Source of the DNA: Streptomyces sp. NBC_00358 | GTDB taxonomy: Bacteria > Actinomycetota > Actinomycetes > Streptomycetales > Streptomycetaceae | NCBI RefSeq assembly: GCF_036099295.1 | Contig: NZ_CP107976.1 | Coordinates: 6,014,001 to 6,078,000, forward strand | DNA length: 64,000 bases | Reading direction: 5' to 3' | Part shown: positions 16,390-25,632 of the stretch, one piece after another | Numbering within the stretch: the first letter of the stretch is position 1 | How the letters are laid out: each line of letters starts with the position of its first letter | Program-made: the position numbers and the translations under genes | Notes under the pieces: generated by a model | Told to the model about the DNA's origin: nothing | Database searches by the model: none | What the model saw: the letters and a program-made list of their open reading frames with translations, nothing else

Positions 16390-17502
16390 TCAGGTGCGCG
16401 AGACAGCGGCCGCGTACACGTCCATGAGCTGTGCGGCGCTGCGGGTGATGCAGTAGTGGTGGGCAGCCTCCGCGGCCGAGCGGGGGGCGGGCCCCTCCGC
16501 CCGGACGGCCGCGAGGGCGCGAGCGAAGGAGTCCGGGCCGCCCCGGACCCGGACGGCACCGCGGGCCGTCTCGGGCGGCAGGTCCTCGACGGCCGGGCAG
16601 GAGGCGTACAGCACCGGCAGTCCGGCCGCCAGCGCCTCCACGACCGCCAGCCCGAACGCCTCCTCGGGGCTCGGCGAGGCGAGGACGTCCATGGCGCCTA
16701 TCAGTGACGGCAGATCGGCGCCGGGAAGGCCGCCGGTGGGACGCTCGCCGGTGAACAGCACCCGGTCCGCGACCCCGGCTTCGCGTGCCGCGCCCCGCAG
16801 CACGTTCTCCTCCGTACCGCCGCCCACCAGCAACAGCCGGAAGTCGTCCGGCAGTTCGGCCATCGCTCGGATCAGGACGTCGAACCGCTTGCCCGCCGCG
16901 AGCCGGCCGACGCCGCCGACGACGTACGCGCCCTCCGGCAGCCCGAGCCGGCGGCGGGTGCGTTCGCGCAGCACCGGGTCGAAGCGGAAGCGGGCGATGT
17001 CGACACCGTTCGGCACGATCTCGATGCGGGGGCCCGGCACACCCCAGCGGCGCAGCCGTTCGGCGACGGTGGGCGAGACGGCGACGGTGGAGCGTCCGAG
17101 CCGCTCGCTGGCCAGATACAGGGCGCGCACGCCCGGACCGAGCCGGCGGCCCTCCATCTGGGAGTCGCCGAGCGAGTGCTCGGTGGCCACGACGGCCCGC
17201 ACCCCGGCCAGCCGGGCGGCGAGCCTTCCGTACACGCAGGCCCGGTAGAGGTGGGTGTGCACGAGGTCGTAGCGGCCCGTGCGGATCACCTTCACCAGAC
17301 GGGGGAGCGCGGCGAGGTCGCGGTTGCCGGTCATGCCGAGATGGGTGACGCGCACACCGTCGTCGGTGAGCCCGTCGGCGACCGCGCCCGGGTTGGTGAG
17401 CGTCACGACATCGCAGGCGACGGGCAGATGCCGCAGCAGCAGCCGCAGTTGCTGCTCGGCGCCGCCGACGCCGAGACCGGTGATGATGTGCAGCGCCCTC
17501 AT
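16390..17502 (-). CDS. Glycosyltransferase family 4 protein
   Basis: This 370-residue GT-B glycosyltransferase has an N-terminal acceptor domain opening RALHIITGLGVGGAEQQLRL. It has the linker motif VPNGVDIARFRFDP (~185-198) and the donor-site motif SPEEAFGLAVVEALAAGLPV (~285) with the E-x7-E layout of GT4 retaining enzymes. No signal peptide is present, so it acts on the cytoplasmic face and adds a sugar to a lipid-linked intermediate. Its start overlaps the stop of the deacetylase gene by 4 nt. The sugar donor cannot be predicted. Confidence 0.88.
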   Translation of the reverse strand: MRALHIITGLGVGGAEQQLRLLLRHLPVACDVVTLTNPGAVADGLTDDGVRVTHLGMTGNRDLAALPRLVKVIRTGRYDLVHTHLYRACVYGRLAARLAGVRAVVATEHSLGDSQMEGRRLGPGVRALYLASERLGRSTVAVSPTVAERLRRWGVPGPRIEIVPNGVDIARFRFDPVLRERTRRRLGLPEGAYVVGGVGRLAAGKRFDVLIRAMAELPDDFRLLLVGGGTEENVLRGAAREAGVADRVLFTGERPTGGLPGADLPSLIGAMDVLASPSPEEAFGLAVVEALAAGLPVLYASCPAVEDLPPETARGAVRVRGGPDSFARALAAVRAEGPAPRSAAEAAHHYCITRSAAQLMDVYAAAVSRT

Positions 17503-18263
17503 CGGGCCGCCTCGACCGGGCGCCGGCGCAGGCGGTGCAGCCTGTGCTTCAGGAACAGGCGTACGGGGGTGTCGTTCTCGCCGATGTGCACCCGGGGGAG
17601 GGCGTACCGGCCGGTCAGCGGGCCGGGGTCGATCGCGCAGCCGTAGCTGTATCCGGCCGCGCGGACGGCGGCGACGACCCGGCGGTCGATGGTCCCGTAC
17701 GGGTAGCAGAAGCCGTCGACGGGAGCACCGATCAACTCCGAGAGCACCGCTCTGCTTTCCGTGACCTCGGCGTGCAGCACGGCGTCGTCGGCCTTGGTCA
17801 GATCGACGTGGGTGAGTCCGTGCGAGCCGACCTCCATGCCCTCGGAGGCGGCGGTCAGCCGGATGCCCTGCTTGCCCAGCAGCGGCTTGCGGGGGCCCAG
17901 CGGATCCCAGGCGTTGTCGCCGCCGATCCGGCCCGGCAGCACGAACAGGGTGGCGCCGAAGCCGTGGCGCTGGAGGAGGGGGAGGGCGGTCCCGACGAAG
18001 TCGGCGTACCCGTCGTCGAAGGTGAGACCCACCAGGTCCTGCCCCCGGCCGCGCGCGCGGGCCGCCAGCAGGTCCGTCATGCGCACCCCGCGCAGACCGC
18101 GCCGGCGCAGCCAGCCCAGTTGGAGGTCGAGGCGTTCCGGCGAGACCGTGATGCGGTACGGGTCCTCGGAACAGTCCCCGACGGAGTGGTACATCGCCAC
18201 CCAGGGCGGGGCTTCGAGGGAGCTCGTGCCGGTACGTCTGCTGCTGTCAGCGGAAACGGGCAT
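17499..18263 (-). CDS. Polysaccharide deacetylase (NodB/CE4-like)
   Basis: This 254-residue protein has CE4 motifs: LTFDDGYADF (motif 1, metal Asp), SHGLTHVDL (motif 2, metal-binding His), and CYPYGTIDRRVVAAVRAAGY (motif 3-like). No clear signal peptide is present. It may act on lipid-linked intermediates in the cytoplasm, or be exported in another way. It probably removes N-acetyl groups from the polysaccharide made here. It overlaps the flippase gene upstream (17 nt) and the GT4 gene downstream (4 nt), so it belongs to the same operon. Confidence 0.85.
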   Translation of the reverse strand: MPVSADSSRRTGTSSLEAPPWVAMYHSVGDCSEDPYRITVSPERLDLQLGWLRRRGLRGVRMTDLLAARARGRGQDLVGLTFDDGYADFVGTALPLLQRHGFGATLFVLPGRIGGDNAWDPLGPRKPLLGKQGIRLTAASEGMEVGSHGLTHVDLTKADDAVLHAEVTESRAVLSELIGAPVDGFCYPYGTIDRRVVAAVRAAGYSYGCAIDPGPLTGRYALPRVHIGENDTPVRLFLKHRLHRLRRRPVEAAR

Positions 18264-20226
18264 GCGGAACCCTTCGTTTGACGGAACGGAGTGCGGGAGC
18301 GAACCCCTGGACTCGGAGAATCCAGGCCAGCAGGGCGAAGACGACGGTCACGACCGTGCCGCCGACGACGAGTCCGAGCAGCGGGGAGTCCACGCGGCTC
18401 GCGCACAGGTCACCGGCGACCGCGGCGGCCAGCGCGGCCCGCAGCGGTTTGCCGATCTCGGCCACCACCGCGCGGGTGCGGATCGGCACACTGCGCGGCC
18501 CCATGCCGTACAGCAGGAGTACGGCGCTGAGGGTGATGCCGGCCGCGTTGGCGGCGGCGATCCCGCACACCCCCCAGGGGCCGACCGCCAGCACGCCGAT
18601 CCAGCAGGTGGCCACGATCCCGGCGGTCATCGCGAACAGCGGGTACCAGGTGGGCCGCCCCGAGGAGAAGTACGAGCGCACGAGCGCGCCGACCAGGGTG
18701 TGGCCCAGCAGCCCGAGGGCGTACACGCGCATGACCGCTGCCGTGGCCGCCGTGTCCTGGGCGGTGAACGCGCCCCGCTGGAACAGCAGTTGGATGATCT
18801 GCGGGGCACACGCGACGACCGCCGCCGTGCCGAGGAGCACGGTGCAGGAGACGAGCGCCAGATCGCGCTCCACCCGGTCGCGGGCCCGCTCGGTGTCCCC
18901 CTCGGCGATGGCCTGCGCGACCACCGGGAACGTCACCGTGCACAGCATCAGCGACAGCACCATCGGCATCTGCGCCACCTTCTGGGCGTAGTTCAGATGC
19001 GAGATGGCCCCGGCGGGCAGTGAGGAGGCCAGGAAGCGTTCGACGAGGACCTGGGACTGCCGGCACAGCGCGAAGAGCAGGACCGTGCCGATGAGGGTCA
19101 GGTCCATCGGGCGGGCCGGTTCACCGGCGAGGGCCTCGGCCGTCGACTCCCCGCGCCGCAGTTGCCGCCACAGCGAGGGCACCTGCGTCACCACCATGAG
19201 CGCGCCGCCGACCGCGACCCCGAGAGCCGCCGAGCGCACCCCCCAGCGGCTGCCGAGGACGAACATCGCCGCGATGATCCCGGCGTTGTACCCCACGTAG
19301 ATCGCCGCGGGCGCCACGAACCGCCGGTGCGCGCGCAGGGCCGCGCTGCAGTAGCCGGCGAGTCCGAAGGTGAACACACAGGTCGCGGTCAGCCGGGTGC
19401 AGTCCACCGCGAGCCGGGGGTCGGGCAGGCCGGGCGCGAGCGCCCCGACCAGGTACGGCGCCCCCGCGATCAACAGCGCCCCGACGGCCGCGAAGGCGAG
19501 CGTCAGCCGGGGCAGGGTGGCGGCGACCAGCGCGCGTACCGGATCGCCGGCGGCCCCTCGCGCCCGCCGCGCCACCGCCATGCTGAACGCCGGGATCAGC
19601 ACGAAGGCCAGCCCGTCCTCGATCAGCAGTGTCGCCGCGAACTCCGGAACCGTCCACGCGACCAGGAACGCGTCCGTGTCGGACCCGGCCCCGAACAGAT
19701 GCGCGAGTGCCTGATCCCGGCCGAGCCCCAGCAGGGCCCCGGCGATCGAGAGCACCACGGTGACGAGAGCGGCCTTGGCCAGGAACCGGCTGGAGGCCGG
19801 TCCGGCCTGGTCCTGACGCTCCCCGGCGCCGGTGGGCCGTACGGAGACCGGGGCCGCCGGGCCGGCGGGATTCCCGCGGAGGGTCCCACCGGGAGCTCCG
19901 GTGGCGGAGCCGGGCGCCGATCCGGTGGGTGAACCGGTGGGTGAACCGATGGGCGATCCGGTGGGTGAATGCGAGGTACGGGCAGAGGGCAAGGGGACGG
20001 TGAACTCCGCACCGGCCCTTGTCTCCGCGCCGGTCCCTGCTCCCGTGTCCGCCCCTGTGCCGATGTTCATCGCCGCGCCCCCTGTCCCCGTCCCCGTCCC
20101 CGTCCCCGTGGCGGTATCGGCCCGGGTCCCCGTGTCCGCCTGTGCGCCCGTGCGGGCCCCGGGGCCCGCTTCCGATCCGGAGTCCGCGTCCGGGCCTTCC
20201 CCCGCCCTGGGCGGCGTCACCGTCAT
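18247..20226 (-). CDS. MurJ/MviN-Wzx-type lipid-linked sugar flippase with low-complexity N-terminal extension
   Basis: This 659-residue membrane protein begins at ATG 20226 in an ATGA overlap with the polymerase gene. The first ~150 residues are low complexity: acidic/Gly/Thr runs such as GTRADTATGTGTGTGTGG and PTGSPIGSPTGSPTGS. The conserved transporter core starts SRFLAKAALVTVVLSIAGAL and has about 12-14 membrane segments with MVIN-type features (GLGRDQALAHLFGAGSDTDAF, PEFAATLLIEDGLAFVLIPAF). It should flip the lipid-linked repeat unit across the membrane. Cell-wall lipid II flipping is an alternative, but its place within the cluster argues for a dedicated flippase. The extension is unusual for the family. 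Confidence 0.85.
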   Translation of the reverse strand: MTVTPPRAGEGPDADSGSEAGPGARTGAQADTGTRADTATGTGTGTGTGGAAMNIGTGADTGAGTGAETRAGAEFTVPLPSARTSHSPTGSPIGSPTGSPTGSAPGSATGAPGGTLRGNPAGPAAPVSVRPTGAGERQDQAGPASSRFLAKAALVTVVLSIAGALLGLGRDQALAHLFGAGSDTDAFLVAWTVPEFAATLLIEDGLAFVLIPAFSMAVARRARGAAGDPVRALVAATLPRLTLAFAAVGALLIAGAPYLVGALAPGLPDPRLAVDCTRLTATCVFTFGLAGYCSAALRAHRRFVAPAAIYVGYNAGIIAAMFVLGSRWGVRSAALGVAVGGALMVVTQVPSLWRQLRRGESTAEALAGEPARPMDLTLIGTVLLFALCRQSQVLVERFLASSLPAGAISHLNYAQKVAQMPMVLSLMLCTVTFPVVAQAIAEGDTERARDRVERDLALVSCTVLLGTAAVVACAPQIIQLLFQRGAFTAQDTAATAAVMRVYALGLLGHTLVGALVRSYFSSGRPTWYPLFAMTAGIVATCWIGVLAVGPWGVCGIAAANAAGITLSAVLLLYGMGPRSVPIRTRAVVAEIGKPLRAALAAAVAGDLCASRVDSPLLGLVVGGTVVTVVFALLAWILRVQGFAPALRSVKRRVPHARFR

Positions 20227-21635
20227 CGCGCCGCGGCCTCTTCCGGTACGGACAGGACCGGAGCGGGCGCGTCGACGGCGGTCCGGGCCGACGGATCCAT
20301 CAGCGCCCACCAGCCGATGAGGCCGAACACGACGGCCGTCAGGACCGTGGAGGGGCCGCCGATGTCCGCGTACACGAAGTCGATCAGCTGCCAGACGATC
20401 AGCCCGCACGCGACGAGCCCGCAGTCCGTGCCGGGCGGGGTCCGGCCCGAGGTGAGGCGGGCCCCCGCCGGGTCCGGCGGGGCGCGGCGCACGCGGACGA
20501 GCCCGCGCAGCGCGCACACCAGGAGCGCGAGCCAGCTCCCCGCGAGGGCGACCAGCCCGATCAGGCCCTGCTCACTGAGGACGAGGAGGTACATGTTGTG
20601 GGGCGAGAGCAGCGGCTGCTTGCGGTACGCGGCACCCGCGCCCGAGATGTCGCTGCCCGAGGAGAGGGCGAGCGCGGCATGACCGTCCCGGTTGTCCGGG
20701 AAGCCCTTCAGCCCGACTCCGGTCAGCGGGTGCTCGCGCCACATGTCCGCGGCCGCCGCCCACATCGTGTACCGGTCGGTCACCGACTGGTCCGGCGCGT
20801 CGGTGACCTGCGAGATGCTGGCGATGCGTTCCTGGAGCATCGCGGTGCCGGCACCCAGCCCGCCCACGAGGATCATCCCGGCCGCGGCCACCCCCGCGCC
20901 CATCTTCAGCGCGCGCCGCAGCCCCGCCAGTACGAGCTGCGCGCCGCAGGCCACGGCCGTGGCGATCCAGGCGCCCCTGCTGAACGACATCGCGAGCGGC
21001 GGAAGGAGGGCCAGCGCGCACAGCACGGCGACGGCGCGCTGCCGCGCCGCGTCCGTACCCAGCGCCAGCGCCACCGAGCACACCAGACCGAACGCGACCA
21101 CCGTCGCCATGCCCATCACGTCGGCCGGCCCGAAGGTGCCGACCGCCCGGACGTACTCGCCCTGGTACGAGGCGCCGGTCCCGGTCACGTACTGTTCGAC
21201 CCCGACCGCCCCCTGCCACAGCGCCAGAGCGACGAACGACCAGGCCAGCAGCCGGAAGTCGCGCCGGTCGCGGACGAGCAGCAGGACCGCGGCCGGCACC
21301 AGCACGAAGATCTGCAGATAGCGGGTGAGCCCGGCGATCCCGGCCCCCGGATCCGCGGCTCCGGCCGCCGAGACCGCGATGCCGACCACCGGGAGTCCGA
21401 GGACCACGGCGGCGGTCACGGACAGCGGGCGCCGACGGGCCCGTACGAGACGGATCGCGCAACAGAGCACCACGAGACCGGACATGGCGTCCGCGATGTT
21501 CGCTCCGCCATCGTCGCTGGGCGTGATCGGCAGCCCGAGCAGCGTGATCACCGCGACGACGGGCAGCACCGGCAGCGCGCGCCGGAGGGCGGCGGTCACG
21601 GCGTCCAGTGGGGTGACGGGCAGGGCGTGGCTCAT
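20223..21635 (-). CDS. O-antigen ligase/polymerase family (Wzy-like) membrane protein
   Basis: This 470-residue protein has about 10-12 hydrophobic segments and a large hydrophilic loop (~245-330, around DRYTMWAAAADMWREHPLTG). Membrane segments flank it on both sides. The loop motif TGVGLKGFPDNR and later SPHNMYLLVLSEQGLIG are typical of the Wzy_C/O-antigen ligase family. It is expected to polymerise or ligate repeat units at the outer face of the membrane. Its stop overlaps the flippase start. A gap of only 4 nt separates it from the upstream sugar-phosphate transferase gene. Confidence 0.85.
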   Translation of the reverse strand: MSHALPVTPLDAVTAALRRALPVLPVVAVITLLGLPITPSDDGGANIADAMSGLVVLCCAIRLVRARRRPLSVTAAVVLGLPVVGIAVSAAGAADPGAGIAGLTRYLQIFVLVPAAVLLLVRDRRDFRLLAWSFVALALWQGAVGVEQYVTGTGASYQGEYVRAVGTFGPADVMGMATVVAFGLVCSVALALGTDAARQRAVAVLCALALLPPLAMSFSRGAWIATAVACGAQLVLAGLRRALKMGAGVAAAGMILVGGLGAGTAMLQERIASISQVTDAPDQSVTDRYTMWAAAADMWREHPLTGVGLKGFPDNRDGHAALALSSGSDISGAGAAYRKQPLLSPHNMYLLVLSEQGLIGLVALAGSWLALLVCALRGLVRVRRAPPDPAGARLTSGRTPPGTDCGLVACGLIVWQLIDFVYADIGGPSTVLTAVVFGLIGWWALMDPSARTAVDAPAPVLSVPEEAAAR

Positions 21636-21639
21636 CGGC

Positions 21640-23076
21640 TCAGCTCCCCGTGGGGCGCACGAGCGCGGCGGCGGTGCGCAGCAGGATGCAGATGTCCTGC
21701 CACAGCGACCAGTTGTCGATGTAGGCGTTGTCGAACCGGCAGCGGTCCTCGATCGAGGTGTCGCCGCGCAGCCCGTGCACCTGGGCGAGTCCGGTGATGC
21801 CGGTCTGCATCCGGTGCCGGGCCGCGTAGCCCGGATAGGTCTGACTGAACTTGGCCACGAAATAAGGCCGTTCGGGGCGCGGTCCGACCATGCTCATGTC
21901 CCCCCACAGGACGTTCAGCAGTTGGAGCAGCTCATCGAGCGAGGTACGTCGCAGGAAATGACAGAAACGGCTCATCTCCTGCTCGTTGGCCACGCTCCAG
22001 CGGGTCGCCGCCTCGTGCGCGTCGACCGGGCGATGGGTGCGGAACTTCAGCAGCGTGAACGGCCGCCCGTCCTTGCCGATGCGCTCCTGCCGGAACACCA
22101 CACCGGGCCCGTCGATCAGCCGCAGAACGGCCGCGCACACCAGCAGCAGCGGACTGACCAGCAGCAACAGCGCTCCGGAGACTGCGACATCGAGGAACCT
22201 CTTGCCGATACGGGCGTGTCGCCGGCCGAGCGGCAGGCGACGGCAGGCGAAGCCGGCCAGCGTGTACCTGCCCTCCCGGTCGTACGACGGGGAGTCGGCG
22301 TCGACCTCCCACAGTTCGCAGCCCGCGAGGGCCAACGCCCGCAGCATCGGCCCGCGTCCGCTCGGCGGCTCCACCACGAGCACGACCCGCACACTGTTCT
22401 GGATGAGCGCCCGCTGCACTTCCTCGCCGGTGGTGAGGACCGGCAGTCCCTCGACACCGGACGGCCGGCCGGACACGACACCCACCGGCCGCACCCCGCA
22501 GTTCGGGTGGCGCAGGAAGGCCGCCGCCACCCGCTGGGCCGTTCCCGCGGGACCGATCACCAGGGCGGCGCCGGGCCGCTGCGCGAGGGCCCGGCGACGC
22601 CGCCAGTACACCGTGCCGCGGCCCGCGCAGCCGAGCGCCGACTGCACGGCGCAGCCGAGCGCCAGCGACCGCGCCGACAGCGCGCCCTGCGGCGCGAACG
22701 CGGCGAGCACGGCGGCCAGCGCGCACCAGGTGACCGCGATCCGCGCGCAGACGGCGGGCAGTTCGTCGAGCAGGGTGGGCTGGGGCGCGGGCCGGTACAG
22801 CGCCGCCCGCGCGTTCAGGACGACCACGCCGAGCAGCAGCGCGACGACGAGCAGCGGGTGCCGCTGGATCTCCGTGAGCGTCCGGCCGGCCGCCAGCGCC
22901 GCGACGGCGTCCACGGCGGCCAGCGGCAGCCAAGGGGCACGCCGGGCGGCGGTCCGCTGCCCGGACGGGAACCTGAAACCGCCGTCGGTCTCGCGCGAGG
23001 GGATGACCGAGACGGGTGAGGATCCGTACTCCCGGGGCTGTCCGCCGGGGGAGGGAACGGTGCTTTCCGCAGTCAC
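21640..23076 (-). CDS. Initiating polyprenyl glycosylphosphotransferase (WbaP/CpsE-like)
   Basis: This 478-residue protein starts at GTG 23076, overlapping the stop of the upstream GT4 gene (GTGA). N-terminal membrane segments (~50-140) surround a central nucleotide-binding-like region (ALVIGPAGTAQRVAAAF). The bacterial sugar-transferase domain starts KRFLDVAVSGALLLLVSPLL and contains FRQERIGKDGRPFTLLKFRT, FLRRTSLDELLQLLNVLWGD, MSMVGPRPERPYF and GITGLAQVHG. These are the full set of catalytic signatures. The enzyme transfers a sugar-1-phosphate to undecaprenyl phosphate and starts repeat-unit synthesis. It is the pathway-defining gene of the cluster. Confidence 0.92.
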   Translation of the reverse strand: MTAESTVPSPGGQPREYGSSPVSVIPSRETDGGFRFPSGQRTAARRAPWLPLAAVDAVAALAAGRTLTEIQRHPLLVVALLLGVVVLNARAALYRPAPQPTLLDELPAVCARIAVTWCALAAVLAAFAPQGALSARSLALGCAVQSALGCAGRGTVYWRRRRALAQRPGAALVIGPAGTAQRVAAAFLRHPNCGVRPVGVVSGRPSGVEGLPVLTTGEEVQRALIQNSVRVVLVVEPPSGRGPMLRALALAGCELWEVDADSPSYDREGRYTLAGFACRRLPLGRRHARIGKRFLDVAVSGALLLLVSPLLLVCAAVLRLIDGPGVVFRQERIGKDGRPFTLLKFRTHRPVDAHEAATRWSVANEQEMSRFCHFLRRTSLDELLQLLNVLWGDMSMVGPRPERPYFVAKFSQTYPGYAARHRMQTGITGLAQVHGLRGDTSIEDRCRFDNAYIDNWSLWQDICILLRTAAALVRPTGS

Positions 23077-24272
23077 GAGTGGATGGACTCCCTGCACTCG
23101 GTGTGGTCCGCGCACATGACGTTCCCGGCGTGCCGCGCCCCTCGGCCGGCCAGCAGTTCGCGGTACACCCCCGCGACCGCGTCGGCCGTGAGGCGCACGT
23201 CGTGCGTGGTCAGTACGTGGCGGCGCCCCTGGTGGCCGAGCGATTCGCGCAGCAGCGGATCGGACAGCAGCGCGCCGATCGTCTCCGCCAGCGGTTCCGG
23301 CTCCGCCGAGGGCACCAGACAACGGGCGTCGTGCCCCGGCGGCAGACTCTCGCGGGCGCCGTCCACGTCCGTCACCACGACCGGACGACCGCAGGCCATG
23401 GCCTCCAGCGGAGCCAGCGCCATGCCCTCCCAACGGGACGGCAGCACCACCAGATCGGCGGCCTGGTACCAGGGCACGGCATCGGCGGTGGCCTCGGCGA
23501 ACAGCACGTCACGCGGGGCCCCGGCGCGCAGCCGCGCGGCGTCCGGACCGTCCCCGACGAGCACGAGCCGGGCCGTGGGCACCCGCCGCAGCACCGAGGG
23601 CCATGCCTCCAGCAGGACGTCCTGCCCCTTTTGCCGGCACAGCCGTCCCACGCACACCACCAGCGGAGCCGCCGGATCGACCCCGGCGAGCAGGGGGATC
23701 CCGGCTCGTACGGTGTCCACGGACGCGGGGTGGAAGCGCTCCGGGTCGACGCCGTTGGGGATCACCCGCCAGGGGGCGCGCACTCCGGCGCGTACGCCGG
23801 TCGTACGTTCGGCCTCGCTCACGCACACGATCCGGGAGGCCCAGCGGGCCCCCCACCTCTCCCAGCGCAGCGCTAGCGCGGCGGCGGCACCGTCGACGGC
23901 CTCGAACGACCAGGCGTGCGGCTGGAACACCGTCGGTACCCGGCCGCGCAGCGCGAGCCGGGCCGCCAGCCCCGCCTTGGCGCTGTGCGCGTGCACCACG
24001 TCGGGCCGCACCCGCGCCAGCACCCGGCCGAGCCGCCGGACCTCCTGAGCGAGCTGTGGCCCCGGCGCACGCGTCGCGTGCCAGGGCCGTACGTCCGCGC
24101 CCAGCGCCCGCACCTCGCGGGCGAGACCGCTGCCGTCCGGGCAGGCGAGCGTCACATGTGTCCCGGCGGCGAGCTGTGCCCTGACGAGGTCGGTGACCAC
24201 CCGGGCGACACCACCGTCGATCGGCTGCGTGACATGAAGGACCCGCGGCGGAGGGTCTGTTGGCAGATGCAT
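23073..24272 (-). CDS. Glycosyltransferase family 4 protein
   Basis: This 399-residue GT4 enzyme is started at ATG 24272, where GAGGAA lies at suitable spacing; an upstream in-frame extension to 24485 lacks one. Motifs are HVTQPIDGGVARVVTDLVRA (N-terminal domain), VIPNGVDPERFHP (~190), VCVGRLCRQKGQDVLLEAW (donor domain) and PSRWEGMALAPLEAMACGRP with the E-x7-E donor motif. It acts in the cytoplasm, adding a sugar to the lipid-linked intermediate made by the adjacent sugar-phosphate transferase, with which it is translationally coupled. Confidence 0.88.
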   Translation of the reverse strand: MHLPTDPPPRVLHVTQPIDGGVARVVTDLVRAQLAAGTHVTLACPDGSGLAREVRALGADVRPWHATRAPGPQLAQEVRRLGRVLARVRPDVVHAHSAKAGLAARLALRGRVPTVFQPHAWSFEAVDGAAAALALRWERWGARWASRIVCVSEAERTTGVRAGVRAPWRVIPNGVDPERFHPASVDTVRAGIPLLAGVDPAAPLVVCVGRLCRQKGQDVLLEAWPSVLRRVPTARLVLVGDGPDAARLRAGAPRDVLFAEATADAVPWYQAADLVVLPSRWEGMALAPLEAMACGRPVVVTDVDGARESLPPGHDARCLVPSAEPEPLAETIGALLSDPLLRESLGHQGRRHVLTTHDVRLTADAVAGVYRELLAGRGARHAGNVMCADHTECRESIHS

Positions 24273-24312
24273 GCGCGGTTCCTCGCTCACGGGCGGCGCG
24301 CCGGGGCGCGCG

Positions 24313-24828
24313 TCACTGCTTCGCGTCGACGGCGGCGAACAGTGCTCCGACCCAGGCCGCGTCCCGCTGCGAAACGATCCGGAAGGCCAACTGGTCACCC
24401 CCGTGACGGATCCCCTTGCCGAGTTCGAGGACGTCCGAGTCGTGACCGAGCGTGTTCGCGTACGCGGGCACCCGCTTCGTCGCACGGGGTCCGGGCTCGG
24501 CGATGGTCCAATTCAGCGCGTCGCGGCGGGGGTTGGCGGCGTCACCGAGCGGCGTCGGCGCGCCACGGTCCGTCGAGACGGACGGCGGGTCTCCCTCGTG
24601 CCCGCCGTCGCCGTCGTACGCGACCGGGCCCACCCCGCCCCGTACGTTCTCCGGGAGATCCAGCCGGCCCGGCGGGACGACGCGCTCCTCACGGTTCGCC
24701 GCCTGCGCGACGGGCGTCCTTACGGTGGGCGCCTCCGCGGACGCGGGGCCACCGGGCGCCCAGGAGGTGGCGAGGGCCGGGCAGCCCACGATCGCACGGC
24801 GCAGCAGCAGGCCCGGGGAAATACGCAT
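24313..24828 (-). CDS. Hypothetical protein, first gene of polysaccharide operon, possible exported protein
   Basis: This 171-residue protein belongs to no family I recognise. The N-terminus (MRISPGLLLRRAIVGCPALATSWAP) has basic residues and moderate hydrophobicity, a weak signal-like region. The middle is Gly/Pro/Asp-rich. The C-terminal ~70 residues look folded: LNWTIAEPGPRATKRVPAYA, HDSDVLELGKGIRHGG, DQLAFRIVSQRDAAWVGALF. The codon pattern is strongly coding. It lies 40 bp upstream of the GT4 gene, so it is probably co-transcribed with the glycan genes. It may be a structural or binding component of the surface glycan (inference). Confidence 0.65.
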   Translation of the reverse strand: MRISPGLLLRRAIVGCPALATSWAPGGPASAEAPTVRTPVAQAANREERVVPPGRLDLPENVRGGVGPVAYDGDGGHEGDPPSVSTDRGAPTPLGDAANPRRDALNWTIAEPGPRATKRVPAYANTLGHDSDVLELGKGIRHGGDQLAFRIVSQRDAAWVGALFAAVDAKQ

Positions 24829-25145
24829 GACCGGCGGTGCCCTTTCGGGGAAAAGGTTCTGGACCAGCGGACGGACGGAAAATCTGAGGATCAGATGAAT
24901 GTGCGCCGGCTCCCCGTCCGCTTCCGACGCCGGTCGACGCCTGCTTCCAGGCGCCTTTGGAGGTGCCCGACTCTAGCCGGTGTCCGTATTTATCCGTGAA
25001 AGAAGGCATGTGTGTCGGATTGGTCAAGCCGAACCGAACGCGAGATCACCCCTTTGGAGGCACAACCCGCGTGTGTGCCGCGCGTTGAATCCAGAGCCGG
25101 GCATCCCGCCCGGATGTTGTGTCGATTTACAAGGAGCACTTCTCC
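24829..25145. promoter_or_regulatory. Divergent promoter region: polysaccharide operon and chaplin gene
   Basis: These 317 bp separate the minus-strand polysaccharide operon from a plus-strand short chaplin gene. A CGTTGA box at about 25083, about 17 bp after an AACC element, resembles ECF-type (sigma-BldN-like) promoters known for chaplin genes; this assignment is weak. The 25131-25136 AAGGAG is the chaplin ribosome site. Shared control of glycan and chaplin synthesis from this region is plausible but not shown. Confidence 0.4.
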
Positions 25146-25385
25146 ATGTCGCGTATCGCGAAGGGCCTGGCCCTGACCTCCGTTGCCGCTGCCGCTGTGG
25201 CCGGCACCGCCGGTATCGCCGCCGCCGACAGCGGCGCGCACGGCGCGGCCGCCCACTCCCCGGGCGTCCTGTCGGGCAACGTCCTGCAGGTTCCCGTTCA
25301 CGTGCCGGTCAACGTCTGCGGCAACACCATCAACGTGATTGGTCTGCTGAACCCCGCGTTCGGCAACACCTGCCTCAACGGCTGA
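25146..25385 (+). CDS. Short chaplin
   Basis: This 79-residue secreted chaplin starts MSRIAKGLALTSVAAAAVAG at ATG 25146, with AAGGAG 9 nt upstream. An in-frame ATG at 25119 has no such site. The signal peptide ends near AAA-DS. A single chaplin domain reads SPGVLSGNVLQVPVHVPVNV then CGNTINVIGLLNPAFGNTC, with both Cys conserved. Its role is amyloid assembly on the aerial surface. It is monocistronic and closed by a strong hairpin. It is one of three short chaplins downstream of the polysaccharide cluster. It or the copy at 26023 corresponds to chpF by position. Confidence 0.88.
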   Translation: MSRIAKGLALTSVAAAAVAGTAGIAAADSGAHGAAAHSPGVLSGNVLQVPVHVPVNVCGNTINVIGLLNPAFGNTCLNG

Positions 25386-25407
25386 CGTCAGCGCGACCCT
25401 TCTGGCC

Positions 25408-25435
25408 GGCCGTCCTCCCGAGAGGGAGGGCGGCC
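25408..25435 (+). terminator. Terminator after short chaplin gene
   Basis: GGCCGTCCTCCC / GGGAGGGCGGCC form a 12-bp stem (one G-U pair) with a GAGA tetraloop, 22 bp after the stop. Confidence 0.75.
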
Positions 25436-25632
25436 CGGTCCGCGTTCTCCCGTACGGGGAAGGGGCGGCGCCGGGAGAAGGCCGGGGTTCTGTACGAGGA
25501 TGAGACGTCCCGTTCGTTCGGGTCGGGTGCAGGAATTTTCTGCACGCGGGGTTTCCGTCGCGTTATGGGCTCGTTAGGCAGCCTGAAGAGGAATTCCCCC
25601 CGGTGACGCGAGTCGCCGAAGAAAGGAACACG

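Noticed and set aside
21863..21865. TAA on the plus strand as TTA codon in the sugar-phosphate transferase gene
   Set aside because: In frame the sequence reads CCT TAT TTC, so TTA spans two codons. Similar out-of-frame cases are in the FHA gene (~47498), pknG (~50617) and csnH (~58918).
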